Assembly: GCA_903925075.1 (NCBI GenBank)
Contig: CAIYDQ010000201.1
Span: forward strand, 1-43,394
Direction: 5' to 3'
Length of the DNA: 43,394 bases
Origin: an uncultured Geobacter sp.
Lineage (GTDB): Bacteria; Desulfobacterota; Desulfuromonadia; Geobacterales; Geobacteraceae
Shown here piece by piece: positions 1 to 9,397 of this stretch. Numbering within the stretch: the stretch's first letter is position 1; each line of letters starts with the position of its first letter. The position numbers were made by a program, and so were the translations under genes. A model generated the notes under the pieces. The model was not told the origin of the DNA and did not search any database. It saw nothing but the letters and a program-made list of their open reading frames with translations.

Positions 1-3000
1 CGGGCCGACGCATGCCGAAGCGCAGCTGCACGCGGTTCAAGAGCCGATCCATGTAGTAGTAAACAACCGGCGTGATGTACAGGGTGAGGAGCTGGGAGAC
101 CAGCAATCCGCCGACCACGGCCAGCCCGAGCGGCCGTCTCCCCTCGGCGCCGGCGCCGACGCCCAAGGCGATGGGGAGCGTCCCCATCAGCGCCGCCATG
201 GTGGTCATCATGATCGGCCGGAAACGGACCAGACATCCTTCATAGATGGCGTCCATCGGACTCTTCCCTTCCTTTCTCTGCGCCTCCAGCGCGAAGTCGA
301 TCATCATGATGGCGTTCTTCTTGACGATACCCACCAGCATGATGATGCCGACGAAGGCGTAGATATTGAGTTCCTTGTGGAAGATCATCAGGGTGAGCAG
401 CGCGCCGAAACCGGCGGCGGGCAGCCCAGAGAGGATGGTGATCGGGTGGATGTAGCTCTCGTAAAGGATCCCCAGCACGATGTAGATGACCACCACGGCG
501 GCGATCAGGAGCAGCATGAGCCCCTTGGTGGAGGACTGGTAGGCCTGGGCCGCGCCCTGGAAGCCGGTGCTGACGCTGGCGGGAAGCAGGGCGGCCGCCG
601 TCTTCTCGACCGCCTGCACCGCGTCGCCCAGTGGCACCCCCGGCTTCAGGTTGAAGGAGATGGTGACGCAGGTGGTCTGTCCCAGATGATTCACCGAGAG
701 CGGTCCCAGCGACTTGCTGAGCGCGGTCATGGTGGAGAGCGGCACCAGCGCGCCCGAGGACGATTTCACGTAGAGCATGCCGAGCGCGGCGGGGTCCATC
801 CGGTACTGGGGCTCCAACTCCAGGATCACCTGGTACTGGTTGGTGGGGGCGTAGATGGTGGAGACCTGCCGGGAGCCGTAGGCGTAGTAGAGCGCGTCCT
901 CGATCTGCTGCGGCGTGACGCCCAGGGAGATGGCCTTGTCCCGGTCGATGCGGACGTTCACCTGGGGGTTACTCAACTGCAGGTCGCTGGTGACGTCCAA
1001 AAGCTGCGGCAAAAACTTGAGCTTCGCCTCCAGTTGGGCGGCGCAATCGTAGAGCACCTTGGTATCGGGGCATTGCAGCAGGAACTGGTACTGGCTCTTG
1101 GAGAGCTGCGCCTCAAGCCGGATGGGGGGCGGGTTCTGCATGAAAACCTGGATGCCGGGCACCGCGGCGAGCTTCGGGCGCAACGACTGGATCACCTGGT
1201 CCACCGAGAGCTCCCGCTCCTCCCGGGGCTTCAAGGTGACGAACATGAAGCCGGAATTGGAGCCGACCCGGGAGCCGCTAGCGCCCACCGAGGACATGAA
1301 ATTGGCGATGTTGGGATCGGCCGCGATGATCTTGGCCACCTGCATCTGGTGGGCCGACATCTCCTCGAAGGAGACCCCCTGCGCCCCTTCGGTCATGCAG
1401 AAGAGCGAGCCCAAGTCTTCGCTGGGCAAAAGCCCGGTCGGCATCCGGTAGAAGAGCACGCCGGTGGCCACGGTCAGGGCCAGGGTGACCGCCATGGTGG
1501 TGCGGCGCATGACCAGCACCCGCGAGAGGCTCTTTCGGTAGGCCGAGAGCAGGGCGTCGAAAAAACGCTCCATGAAGAGGTACATCCTGCCGTGGCGCTC
1601 GTGGGCCGGCGGGCGCAGGAAGCGGCTGCAGAGCATCGGGGTGAGCGTCAGCGAGACCACCCCCGAAATCAGGATGGCGCAGGTGATGGTGACGGCGAAT
1701 TCGTGCAGCAGCCGGCCGAGCATCCCCGCCATGAAGAGCACGGGTATGAAGACGGCAACCAGCGAAATGGTCATGGAGACGATGGTGAAGCCGATCTCGC
1801 GCGAACCCTTCAGGGCCGCCTGCATGGCGCTTTCCCCCATCTCCAGGTGGCGCACGATGTTCTCCAGCATGACGATGGCGTCGTCCACCACGAAGCCGAC
1901 CGAAAGGGTGAGCGCCATCAGGGTGATGTTGTTCACCGAGAAGCCCAGGGCGTACATGGCGGCGAAGGTGCCGATCAGGGAGATGGGGAGCGCCAGGCTC
2001 GGGATGACGGTGGCCGAGAGGTTTCTTAAGAACAGGAAGATCACCAGCACCACCAGCAGGATGGTGAGCAGCAGGGTGAACTTGACGTCGGCCACCGAAT
2101 CCCTGATGGCGAGAGAGCGGTCGTAGAGGACGCTCAGCGACACCCCCGCCGGCAATTGCTCGCGAAAGGAGGGGAGCAGCTTCTTGATGTCGTCCACCAC
2201 CTCGATGGTGTTGGTGCCGGGCTGCCTCTGCACCGCCAGGATGATGGCGCGATCGGAGGCGTTGAACCAGCCGGCGATGGTATCGTTTTCCACCGAGTCC
2301 GCCACCACCCCGAGGTCGGAGAGCCTGACCGGCGAGCCCCCCCGGTAGGCGACGATCAGCGGACGGTAGGCGGCCGCGTCGTAGAGCTGCCCCTCGGCCT
2401 GGATGGCGAACGCCTTGTGGGTGCCTTGCAGCGTGCCGGTCGGCAGGTTGACGTTGCCGTTGGCCAGCGCCGCCGAGACCTCGTCGATGCCGATCTTGCG
2501 GGAGGCCAGCGCCATCGGGTTCACCCGCGCCCTGACCGCGTATTTCTGCGAACCGTAGACCAGCACCTGGGCCACGCCGCTCACCATGGAGATGCGCTGC
2601 CCCATCATGGTGTCGGCGTACTCGTGCACCCGGGAGAGCGGCAGCGTCGGCGAACTCAGCACCAGGTAGAGGACCGGCTGGTCGGCCGGGTTCACCTTCC
2701 GGTAGGAGGGAGGCGTGGGCATGTCCTGCGGCAGTTGGCGCGCGGCCTTGGCTATGGCGGATTGCACGTCCTGCGCCGCCGCGTCGATGTTTCGGTCCAA
2801 AGCGAAGCGCAGCGTGATCAGGGTGATCCCCTGGCCGTTGGTGGAGTTCATGGAGTCGATGCCGGCGATGGTGGAGAGCTGGCGTTCCAGCGGCGTCGCC
2901 ACCGCGGAAGCCATGGTCTCGGGGTTGGCGCCCGGCAGGTTGGCGGTGATCTGGATGGTGGGGTAGTCGACGTTGGGAAGGTCGTTCACCGGCAGCAGGC

Positions 3001-3088
3001 GGTAGCCCATCAGGCCGGCCAGCACCACGGCCACCATGACCAGGCTGGTCATCACCGGCCGCTTGATGAAGAGTTCGGCTACGTTCAT
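1..3088 (-). CDS. RND-family efflux permease (HAE1/MdtB-like), C-terminus beyond window
   Basis: Proton-driven inner-membrane pump of a tripartite multidrug or solute efflux system. About 1029 codons are visible from the ATG at 3088, and the reading frame is still open at base 1, so the 3' end is missing; usual family length is about 1030-1060 residues. The N-terminus (MNVAELFIKRPVMTSLVMV) is typical of HAE1 permeases. The TM4 relay motif VGFVVDDAIVMLENI with its paired aspartates is present, as is the second-half motif VGIVKKNAIMMIDFA. The ATG overlaps the stop of the upstream adaptor gene in an ATGA, so the two are translationally coupled. Substrate cannot be told from sequence. The family call is secure; the exact subfamily (MdtB/MuxB-like) is an inference. 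Confidence 0.93.
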   Translation of the reverse strand, partial: MNVAELFIKRPVMTSLVMVAVVLAGLMGYRLLPVNDLPNVDYPTIQITANLPGANPETMASAVATPLERQLSTIAGIDSMNSTNGQGITLITLRFALDRNIDAAAQDVQSAIAKAARQLPQDMPTPPSYRKVNPADQPVLYLVLSSPTLPLSRVHEYADTMMGQRISMVSGVAQVLVYGSQKYAVRARVNPMALASRKIGIDEVSAALANGNVNLPTGTLQGTHKAFAIQAEGQLYDAAAYRPLIVAYRGGSPVRLSDLGVVADSVENDTIAGWFNASDRAIILAVQRQPGTNTIEVVDDIKKLLPSFREQLPAGVSLSVLYDRSLAIRDSVADVKFTLLLTILLVVLVIFLFLRNLSATVIPSLALPISLIGTFAAMYALGFSVNNITLMALTLSVGFVVDDAIVMLENIVRHLEMGESAMQAALKGSREIGFTIVSMTISLVAVFIPVLFMAGMLGRLLHEFAVTITCAILISGVVSLTLTPMLCSRFLRPPAHERHGRMYLFMERFFDALLSAYRKSLSRVLVMRRTTMAVTLALTVATGVLFYRMPTGLLPSEDLGSLFCMTEGAQGVSFEEMSAHQMQVAKIIAADPNIANFMSSVGASGSRVGSNSGFMFVTLKPREERELSVDQVIQSLRPKLAAVPGIQVFMQNPPPIRLEAQLSKSQYQFLLQCPDTKVLYDCAAQLEAKLKFLPQLLDVTSDLQLSNPQVNVRIDRDKAISLGVTPQQIEDALYYAYGSRQVSTIYAPTNQYQVILELEPQYRMDPAALGMLYVKSSSGALVPLSTMTALSKSLGPLSVNHLGQTTCVTISFNLKPGVPLGDAVQAVEKTAAALLPASVSTGFQGAAQAYQSSTKGLMLLLIAAVVVIYIVLGILYESYIHPITILSGLPAAGFGALLTLMIFHKELNIYAFVGIIMLVGIVKKNAIMMIDFALEAQRKEGKSPMDAIYEGCLVRFRPIMMTTMAALMGTLPIALGVGAGAEGRRPLGLAVVGGLLVSQLLTLYITPVVYYYMDRLLNRVQLRFGMRRP

Positions 3089-4215
3089 GCAGGGTTCCCG
3101 GTTTTGACCGCCACCTTGCCGCCGGGGATAAGCCGCATCTGGCCGTCAGTCACCACGGTGTCGCCCGGGTTCACCCCGCGCTCGACCACGGTGAGGCCGT
3201 CGCGCGCAACCCCGGCGGTGATCGGCCGGATCTCCACGGTCGAATCCTTTTTCACCAGGTAAACGAACTCCCCCTGCTGTCCGGTCTGAACGGCCCTGGT
3301 GGGGATCACCGGCGCGTTCTTCCTGAGATCCATGGTGAGCAGCACGTTCACGAACTGGCCGGGCCAAAGCCGGCGCAGCCTGTTCTGGAAAGTCCCCTTG
3401 ATCTTGATGGTCCCGGTCGCCGGGTCGACGCCGTTGTCCAGAAAGGTGACCACCCCCTTTTCGGCGGGGAAGGCGCCGCCGGGGACGCTCGCCTCCACGG
3501 CGAGCCCGCCGCCGGCAAGCTTCGCCTTGAGCGCACCCAACTCCTTCTCCGGCAGCGAGAAAGTAACGAAGAGCGGCGTTATCTGGTTCAGGGTGACCAG
3601 GGCGGGGAGCTCGTTGGCTTTCACCAGATTGCCGGCGTTCACCGCCAGGTTGCCGGTGCGCCCGGAGATGGGCGCCTGCAGATAGCAAAACCCGAGCTGC
3701 AGTTGCGCGCTCTCCAGGACCGCCCGGTCGGCGGCGACCGAGGCGGCGAGCGCGTCGGCGTTGGCCTGCAGCTGCTCGTACTGCTCGCGGGTGACGATCC
3801 CTTCCTTGACCAAAAGCGCGTAGCGGTTGGCCTGCTCTCCGGCGTTGGCCGCCATGGCCAGATCGCGGGCGAGATTTGCCCGGGCCTGGGAAACCGCGGC
3901 GGCAAACGGGCGGGGATCGATGGTGAACAGGCGCGCCCCCCGGACGACGTCCTGCCCCTCCTGGAAATGCACCGCCATGACGTTGCCGGCCACCATGGAT
4001 TTCACCGCCACCGTCGCGTACGGCTCCACGTTGCCGATGGCGCGCAGCTCGACCGGGACGCTTTTCAGCTCCACCCGGGCAACCGTCACCGGCGCCGGCG
4101 GCTTTTCCTTGGGTTTCTCCTTTTCAGCCGAGCACCCCGCGAAAAAAAGCTGGGCCAACAGGCAAAAGACGGCGGCGATGCTGCAGGGAAACCGGTCAAA
4201 AAGGTGGCTCAGCAC
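3085..4215 (-). CDS. RND efflux periplasmic adaptor (membrane fusion protein), lipoprotein
   Basis: HlyD/AcrA-type adaptor that bridges the RND pump to an outer-membrane channel. It has 376 residues from a GTG start, preceded by a good Shine-Dalgarno (AGGAGAG). An N-terminal signal with lipobox FFAGC (Cys28) predicts lipidation. The barrel-sandwich segment VEPYATVAVKSMVAGNVMAV is followed by an Ala/Gln-rich hairpin (about 105-165) and a beta-barrel domain with GRTGNLAVNAGNLV. It overlaps the downstream permease by 4 bases, so they form one operon. No outer-membrane TolC-like gene lies on the upstream side; it may be beyond base 1 or elsewhere. Confidence 0.93.
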   Translation of the reverse strand: MLSHLFDRFPCSIAAVFCLLAQLFFAGCSAEKEKPKEKPPAPVTVARVELKSVPVELRAIGNVEPYATVAVKSMVAGNVMAVHFQEGQDVVRGARLFTIDPRPFAAAVSQARANLARDLAMAANAGEQANRYALLVKEGIVTREQYEQLQANADALAASVAADRAVLESAQLQLGFCYLQAPISGRTGNLAVNAGNLVKANELPALVTLNQITPLFVTFSLPEKELGALKAKLAGGGLAVEASVPGGAFPAEKGVVTFLDNGVDPATGTIKIKGTFQNRLRRLWPGQFVNVLLTMDLRKNAPVIPTRAVQTGQQGEFVYLVKKDSTVEIRPITAGVARDGLTVVERGVNPGDTVVTDGQMRLIPGGKVAVKTGNPA

Positions 4216-4357
4216 GAAACTCTCCTGAAGGGACGACTCATTTTAGGTCGAAGATTCATAGCATATTCCTTATCTAATTAGTAGTGCAGAAATAGCTCGG
4301 TAAAAAAGAACACTACCTTCCCTTTCTTTTTTCGGTTTTTAGGCTAAACATATTGAT

Positions 4358-4386
4358 TTACCGTCCGATAAGTCCCGAGACGGTAA
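4358..4386 (+). promoter_or_regulatory. structured leader hairpin upstream of the kinase operon
   Basis: A perfect 8-bp stem (TTACCGTC/GACGGTAA) encloses a 13-base loop and ends 48 bases before the kinase start. No T-tract follows, so it is not an obvious terminator. The following bases (GTAAGCCAC at 4383-4391, then GTAGCCGGCAACGCC at 4400-4414) faintly resemble the 3' half of GEMM-type cyclic-dinucleotide riboswitches, but the 5' half does not fit well. Treated only as a candidate structured 5' UTR. Confidence 0.3.
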
Positions 4387-4434
4387 GCCACGCGAGTACG
4401 TAGCCGGCAACGCCCAATTAAGGAGCGGAAACCG

Positions 4435-6759
4435 ATGAAACACGCACTGCGCATCCTGATCGTCAACGACGTCCCCGACGCGGCCCTGGAGATCGTGCGC
4501 GAGCTGCGGCGGGAGTTCTCCCCAAGCTGGGAGCAGGTGGCGACCGCCGAAGAAATGGAAACCGCCCTCGACAAGGGGGGATGGCACCTGGTGCTCTCGG
4601 ACTACCTGCTGCCGAAGTTCAGCGGCCTGCACGCGCTGCGGATACTGCAGCGAAGAGGGATCGACCTCCCCTTCATCATGGTTTCGGGGCAGGCCGGCGA
4701 GGACGCCGCCGTCGAGGCGATGCGCGCGGGCGCCCACGACTACCTGATCAAGGACCGGCTGGCCAGGCTGATACCGGCCATCAAGCGGGAGTTGAGCGAG
4801 GCGGTGGTGCGGCGCGAACGCATGGAGGCGGAGGCGGCGCTCACCGCCACCGAGGCGCGCTTTCAGAGCCTGGTCGAGCAATCGCTGGTGGGGATCTTCA
4901 TGCTGCAAGAAGACGTCTTCACCTATGTGAACCCCAAATTCGCGCAGATCTTCGGCTATCGCCCCGAGCAGTTGATCGAAGCCAGGTCCCTGCTCGACCT
5001 GGTGGCCCGCGACGACGAGATCCGGGTGGTCACCCAGTTCCTGCGACCGCTCAAGGAGCTGTGCGAACCGCTGCACTTCTTTTTCCAGGGGCGGCGCGCC
5101 GACGGCGCTGGCGTCGAGCTGGAGGTGAACGGCGCCAGGACCGAACTCAACGGCAGCCCGGCGGTGATCGGCACCCTTTTGGACATCACCCAGAGAAAGC
5201 GCGCCGAGGCCGAGCTGAGCACGCTGTGGCGCGCCGTCGAGCAGAGCCCGGTCTCGGTGATGATCACCGGCCTGTCGGGAAGGATCGAATACGTGAACCC
5301 GAAAGTGCTGGAGGTGACCGGCTACGCCCAGGACGAGTTGGTCGGGCGCACCCCCGGCATGCTCAAGTCGGAGAGCATGGGGCGCGAGCTCTACCACGAG
5401 CTCTGGCAGACCATCAGCTCCGGGCGCGAGTGGCACGGGGAATTGCACAACAAGAAGAAGAGCGGCGAGCTCTTCTGGGAGAGCGGCTCGATCTCGGCGG
5501 TGAAGAACCCGGAGGGGCGGATCACGCATTTCGTCTGGTTGAAGGAGGACGTAACCGAGCGCAAACGGGTGATCGACCAGATGCGGCAGGCGCAGAAGAT
5601 GGAGGCCGTGGGCCTTTTGGCAGGCGGCATCGCCCACGATTTCAACAACCTGCTCACCGTCATCAACGGCTACTCCACGCTGATCATCAAGTCGCTCGAC
5701 AAGGGAGCGGAACTGCGCACCGAGGCCGAGCAGATCCTGCGCGCCGGCGAGCGGGCGGCCGATCTCACCCGGCAACTGCTGAGCTTCAGCAGGCGGCAGA
5801 TCCTGGAGCCGCGGGTGCTGGACGCCAACCGCCAGCTGAATTCGGTGCAGCAGATGCTGGCGCGACTGATCGGCGAGCACATCGCTCTGGTGATCAGGCT
5901 CGCCGACGACACCGGCTGCATCAAGATCGATCCGGGCCAGTTCGAGCAAGTGGTGATGAACCTGGTGGTGAACGCCCGCGACGCCTCGGAGACCGGCGGG
6001 GAGATCGCCATCGAGACAGCCAATTGCGACCTGGACGAGGAGTTCGCCCTGCAGCACGCCGGCTCGCAGGCCGGCAGCTACGTGAGGATCTCGGTCAGCG
6101 ACCGGGGGCTGGGCATGACCGAGGAGGTGAAGCGGCGCCTGTTCGAGCCTTTTTTCACCACCAAGGAAATGGGACGGGGCACGGGGCTCGGCTTGGCCAC
6201 CGTCTACGGCATCGTCAAGCAGAGCGGCGGCTACATCGAGGTGATCAGCCAGCCGGACCAGGGGGCGCGCTTCAACATCTACCTGCCGCGCGTCTTCCAA
6301 GCGCCCGAGCCGCTGGAAAAGCAAGCGCTCGACGAGCAGTCGGCCGGCACCCAGACCTTGCTGGTGGTCGAGGACGAGCCCGGAGTGCTGGCCCTGGTGG
6401 TGCGGATCCTTCGGCAACGCGGCTTCAACGTGCTGGAAACCACCGATCCGCAGCACGGGGTGGAGCTCTTCGAGCAGCACGCCGACCGGATCGACATGCT
6501 TTTGACCGACCTGGTCATGCCCTCCATGAGCGGGCCGGCCCTGGCGGAGACCCTGACGCGGAAGAAACCGCGTCTGCCGGTGCTGTTCATGTCGGGACAC
6601 ACCGACAACAAGCTGGCCCTGGAGAAGATGCTGGAGAAGGGAGTGCAGTTTCTGCCCAAACCGTTCACCGGAGACGGACTGATCAGAAAGGTCAGGGAGA
6701 CGCTGCAAAATAGAATGGAAACGGAAAAGGCAGGCGCGTCTTCAGGAGGCAATAATTGA
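4435..6759 (+). CDS. hybrid sensor histidine kinase, REC-PAS-PAS-HisKA-HATPase-REC
   Basis: Soluble hybrid two-component kinase of 774 residues. An N-terminal receiver (about 5-120, phosphoacceptor Asp56 in LSDYLLP) is followed by two PAS domains (about 140-255 and 262-378). The HisKA domain has phospho-His401 in [11 protein letters not shown], and the HATPase domain has NARDAS, DRGLGM and GTGLGLATV boxes. A C-terminal receiver (about 640-760) has Asp692 in LLTDLVMP. No transmembrane segment was seen, so it senses a cytoplasmic signal or an upstream phosphorelay input. The start is supported by AAGGAGCGG upstream. Its stop overlaps the start of the HD-GYP regulator, the likely output partner. 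The ligand is unknown. Confidence 0.93.
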   Translation: MKHALRILIVNDVPDAALEIVRELRREFSPSWEQVATAEEMETALDKGGWHLVLSDYLLPKFSGLHALRILQRRGIDLPFIMVSGQAGEDAAVEAMRAGAHDYLIKDRLARLIPAIKRELSEAVVRRERMEAEAALTATEARFQSLVEQSLVGIFMLQEDVFTYVNPKFAQIFGYRPEQLIEARSLLDLVARDDEIRVVTQFLRPLKELCEPLHFFFQGRRADGAGVELEVNGARTELNGSPAVIGTLLDITQRKRAEAELSTLWRAVEQSPVSVMITGLSGRIEYVNPKVLEVTGYAQDELVGRTPGMLKSESMGRELYHELWQTISSGREWHGELHNKKKSGELFWESGSISAVKNPEGRITHFVWLKEDVTERKRVIDQMRQAQKMEAVGLLAGGIAHDFNNLLTVINGYSTLIIKSLDKGAELRTEAEQILRAGERAADLTRQLLSFSRRQILEPRVLDANRQLNSVQQMLARLIGEHIALVIRLADDTGCIKIDPGQFEQVVMNLVVNARDASETGGEIAIETANCDLDEEFALQHAGSQAGSYVRISVSDRGLGMTEEVKRRLFEPFFTTKEMGRGTGLGLATVYGIVKQSGGYIEVISQPDQGARFNIYLPRVFQAPEPLEKQALDEQSAGTQTLLVVEDEPGVLALVVRILRQRGFNVLETTDPQHGVELFEQHADRIDMLLTDLVMPSMSGPALAETLTRKKPRLPVLFMSGHTDNKLALEKMLEKGVQFLPKPFTGDGLIRKVRETLQNRMETEKAGASSGGNN

Positions 6760-7808
6760 AAGCAACCGCGAACATCCTGATAGCGGACGATGAAGAGATG
6801 ATCCGCGAACTGATCCACATCACGCTCGCCAAGGAAGGCTTCACCTGCCATCAGGCGGCCAACGCCGAAGAAGGGCTGGAGATCATCAAGAACCAGCAGC
6901 TGGACCTGGCCCTCCTGGACATCATGATGCCGGGGCGCTCGGGGATCGATCTGCTGAGGGACATCAAGCAGGCGACTCCGGACACCACCGTGCTGATGAT
7001 CACCGCCATGAACGACATGGACACGGCCCTCACCTGCATCCATTACGGCGCCGAGGACTACATCACCAAGCCGTTCAACCTGGACCGGGTGCTGCTCACC
7101 GTGAAAAACACCCTGGACAAGCGCCGGCTGGTGCTGGAGAACCGGTTGTACCAGGCGGACCTGGAACAGAAGGTGCGCGAGCAGACCGAAACCATCCGCA
7201 GCGTCATGGGGGAGATCAACCTCGCCTACCAGCACACGCTGGCGGCCTTGATCAGGGCGCTCGACGCCAGGGAAAAAGAGGTGGGCTCGCACTCGGAGCG
7301 GGTGATGGCCTACGCCTGCCTGCTGGCGCAGGCGGCGGGAATCGACGCGGAGGGACGCGTCATCCTCGGCAAGGGCGCGCTCTTGCACGACATCGGCAAG
7401 ATCGGCGTCTCGGACAACATCCTTTTGAAGCCGGGGGAACTGGATCCTTCGGAATGGGAGATCATGCGGCAGCATCCCTCGGTCGGCTACGAGATCCTCT
7501 CCGGCATCGGCTATTTTGCCGGGGCCGCGGAGCTGGTGCTGTCGCACCACGAGTGCTACGACGGCTCGGGATACCCAAACGGGGCGAGCGGGGAGTCGAT
7601 CCCGATCAGCGCGCGCATCTTCGCGCTGGTGGACACACTCGACGCCATGACCTCCGACCGGCCGTACCGCAAGGCGCTGAGCTTTCAGGCGGTGCGCGAC
7701 GAGGTGCAGAGGTGCAGCGGCTGTCAATTCGACCCGAAACTAGTGGAGGTGTTTCTCAGCCTGCCGAAAGAATCCTGGGAGTCGGCTGCCGGGAAAGAGT
7801 TGTTTTAG
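6756..7808 (+). CDS. response regulator with HD-GYP domain (likely c-di-GMP phosphodiesterase)
   Basis: RpfG-like regulator of 350 residues: an N-terminal receiver (about 6-120, phosphoacceptor Asp55 in LALLDIMMPG), a short coiled linker (130-160) and an HD-GYP domain. The HD pair is His211-Asp212 in LLHDIGKIGV. The HHECYDGSGYPNG block keeps the GYP triplet (272-274), so the metal site and c-di-GMP hydrolysis are likely intact. Translation starts at TTG, overlapping the kinase stop as TTGA, with CAGGAGG six bases upstream. The coupling strongly suggests that the preceding hybrid kinase phosphorylates this protein and so adjusts c-di-GMP levels. The receptor process (motility, biofilm) is not shown here. 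Confidence 0.94.
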   Translation: MKATANILIADDEEMIRELIHITLAKEGFTCHQAANAEEGLEIIKNQQLDLALLDIMMPGRSGIDLLRDIKQATPDTTVLMITAMNDMDTALTCIHYGAEDYITKPFNLDRVLLTVKNTLDKRRLVLENRLYQADLEQKVREQTETIRSVMGEINLAYQHTLAALIRALDAREKEVGSHSERVMAYACLLAQAAGIDAEGRVILGKGALLHDIGKIGVSDNILLKPGELDPSEWEIMRQHPSVGYEILSGIGYFAGAAELVLSHHECYDGSGYPNGASGESIPISARIFALVDTLDAMTSDRPYRKALSFQAVRDEVQRCSGCQFDPKLVEVFLSLPKESWESAAGKELF

Positions 7809-7823
7809 GCGGGTGCGGCGGGC

Positions 7824-7850
7824 CTCCCCCTCCCATAAAGGGAGGGGGAG
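7824..7850. repeat. perfect G/C-rich hairpin, related to the core of the MITE-like element
   Basis: An 11-bp perfect inverted repeat (CTCCCCCTCCC/GGGAGGGGGAG) with ATAAA loop lies between the convergent ends of the HD-GYP gene and the small acidic gene. It lacks a T-tract, so termination is only possible, not shown. The same sequence in reverse orientation lies inside the element at 26988-27149, marking it as an interspersed repeat fragment. Confidence 0.6.
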
Positions 7851-7883
7851 CTATAAGAGGAAGCAAAGTCAGCGCCAGTGCCG

Positions 7884-8156
7884 CTAGAAGTCTTCCTCGT
7901 CGTAGTTGTCGGCGTCTTCAGGCTCCTCGTCGTAGAGTTCCCCTTCCAACCCCTCCCCTTCTTCGTCCTCGTCGAGGTCCTCGGTCAGGTACTGCTCAGG
8001 GGAGCGCTCGTCCTCCTCCTTGATCGCCTCGAAGCGCTCCAGCACCTCGTTGTTGGTGCAGAAACGGCCGTCTTTTTGGCAGCAGGTTTCCAGATCGCAC
8101 AGGTCAAAGAGTTGAATTTCGCTGCAAAGTCTTCGCGGACGCTGTTGTGTTTCCAT
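7884..8156 (-). CDS. small acidic cysteine-containing protein of unknown function
   Basis: A protein of 90 residues with a GAGG Shine-Dalgarno seven bases before the ATG. The N-terminal half carries five cysteines (11, 20, 25, 26, 33) in an arrangement such as CDLETCCQKDGRFC, suggesting metal binding or disulfides. The C-terminal half is very acidic (Glu/Asp runs, ending NYDEEDF). No signal peptide or membrane segment is seen. It lies about 85 bases downstream of fbp on the same strand and may be cotranscribed. No function is claimed. The acidic tail could be a charge-based interaction segment. Confidence 0.75.
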   Translation of the reverse strand: METQQRPRRLCSEIQLFDLCDLETCCQKDGRFCTNNEVLERFEAIKEEDERSPEQYLTEDLDEDEEGEGLEGELYDEEPEDADNYDEEDF

Positions 8157-8240
8157 ACGTTACCTCTGAATTTACGACGGTTTTACGCCTGCCGGTTTGC
8201 GGTGTGCCGATTGCGCCTCTGATTGCGCCTCTAGTTGCTG

Positions 8241-9182
8241 CTAATTGCCGTTGAGATAGGTCATGGCCAGTTTGACGTCGTTGCTGCAGCCGATGTAAAC
8301 CGGCGCCCTTTGATCGAGAGACTCCGGCTTGATGTCGAGGATGCTGATTTCGCCGTTGCTGGCGGCGCCGCCGGCGTGCTCGATGATGAAAGCCATCGGG
8401 TTGAGTTCAAAGAGGACGCGCAGCTTGCCGTTGGGCGAGCCGTTCAGCGCGGGGTACATGAAGAGCCCTTTGCCCTTCATCAGCACCTGGTTGATGTCCG
8501 GCACGAAGCCCCCCGAATAGCGCAGCTTGCATCCCTTCTCTTCCAGGTGCCGGATGAAACGCTCGTCGCCTGCGCTGTATTTGTTCCTGAGCCCGCCGGG
8601 CGCGTAGATGTTCCCATCGGACTCCATCCTGATGTTCTCGCGGGTGAGCGTGAACTCCATCAGGTTGTTCATGGTGAACTCGTGCACCCCGTCGCCCACC
8701 GTGTAGACCATGGAGACCCTCGGCCCGTAGAGGATGTAGATGGCGGCGACCTGGTTTCTTCCCGGCTGCAGCAGGTCGCAACCGGCGAAGATGGAGACGA
8801 TGGTGCCGACGGCGAGGTTCACGTCCACCAAGGAGGAGCCGTCAAGGGGATCGTAGGCGACCGAGTACAGGCCGTCGGCGTCGGCCTGGCACTGGTAGAT
8901 CTCGTCCATTTCTTCGGAAGCTATGTTGCAAACGACGCCCGAATGGATCAGCCGCTTGCGCATGATCCGGTCGGACAGCACGTCGAGGGCCAGTTGCTCT
9001 TCACCGTAGAGGTTCGAGGTACCGGCCACGCCGAGATCGCCCGTACGCACCGCGTTGATCACGTATTTACTCGCCTCGGCGATCTCGCAGATCAGGTGAA
9101 TAAGATTGTCGCAGATGTTCTGACTACGCAAATGGCGACGCAGATCGATCTGAAACTTGGACGTTCCCGCTTGTTTGGACAT
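8241..9182 (-). CDS. fbp: class I fructose-1,6-bisphosphatase
   Basis: Hydrolyses fructose-1,6-bisphosphate to fructose-6-phosphate in gluconeogenesis, in the cytoplasm. The 313 residues are close to the usual length. The metal-binding signatures NIASEEMDE and YDPLDGSSLVDVNLAVGTI are present, as is the C-terminal segment MAFIIEHAGGAASNG typical of class I enzymes. GGAGGAAGC precedes the ATG. The gene lies downstream of putA on the same strand with a gap of about 215 bases. A gluconeogenic enzyme beside proline catabolism is metabolically sensible, since proline feeds the TCA cycle, but co-regulation is not demonstrated. Confidence 0.97.
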   Translation of the reverse strand: MSKQAGTSKFQIDLRRHLRSQNICDNLIHLICEIAEASKYVINAVRTGDLGVAGTSNLYGEEQLALDVLSDRIMRKRLIHSGVVCNIASEEMDEIYQCQADADGLYSVAYDPLDGSSLVDVNLAVGTIVSIFAGCDLLQPGRNQVAAIYILYGPRVSMVYTVGDGVHEFTMNNLMEFTLTRENIRMESDGNIYAPGGLRNKYSAGDERFIRHLEEKGCKLRYSGGFVPDINQVLMKGKGLFMYPALNGSPNGKLRVLFELNPMAFIIEHAGGAASNGEISILDIKPESLDQRAPVYIGCSNDVKLAMTYLNGN

Positions 9183-9331
9183 GCTTCCTCCGATACATTA
9201 GATTAAAATTATCTTACCGCCGTAGATTATGCCAAAGCGCGCAGTAAATCAAGAAAAAAAGCGAGCCGCCGGCTGCCAAACGGATCCAGGAAACGACGCC
9301 CCTTGCCGGTCGGCCTATTCGAAAACGAGGC

Positions 9332-9352
9332 GGGCGAACACAAGGTTCGCCC
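9332..9352. repeat. REP-like hairpin GGGCGAAC-N5-GTTCGCCC
   Basis: Perfect 8-bp arms with a 5-base loop (ACAAG) in the putA-fbp intergenic region. The same arms recur at 35878-35898 with the complementary-type loop, and the right arm with flank (ACAAGGTTCGCCCCTAC) recurs near 35686-35702. It is an interspersed palindromic repeat, not a clear terminator because no T-run follows. Confidence 0.6.
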
Positions 9353-9397
9353 CTACGAATTGCCATTTCGTCGAGGCGACCTTGTGCCTCCCCCGCC

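Noticed and set aside
377-2029. Long plus-strand frame of 550 residues
   Set aside because: It is the antisense of the RND permease, with His/Gly/Arg-rich low-complexity composition and no recognisable domain.
4339-6708. 789-residue minus-strand frame
   Set aside because: Antisense shadow of the hybrid kinase; the plus frame has all kinase motifs.
7824-7850. Rho-independent terminator after the HD-GYP gene
   Set aside because: The stem is perfect but no T-tract follows on either strand; it fits better as a repeat fragment.
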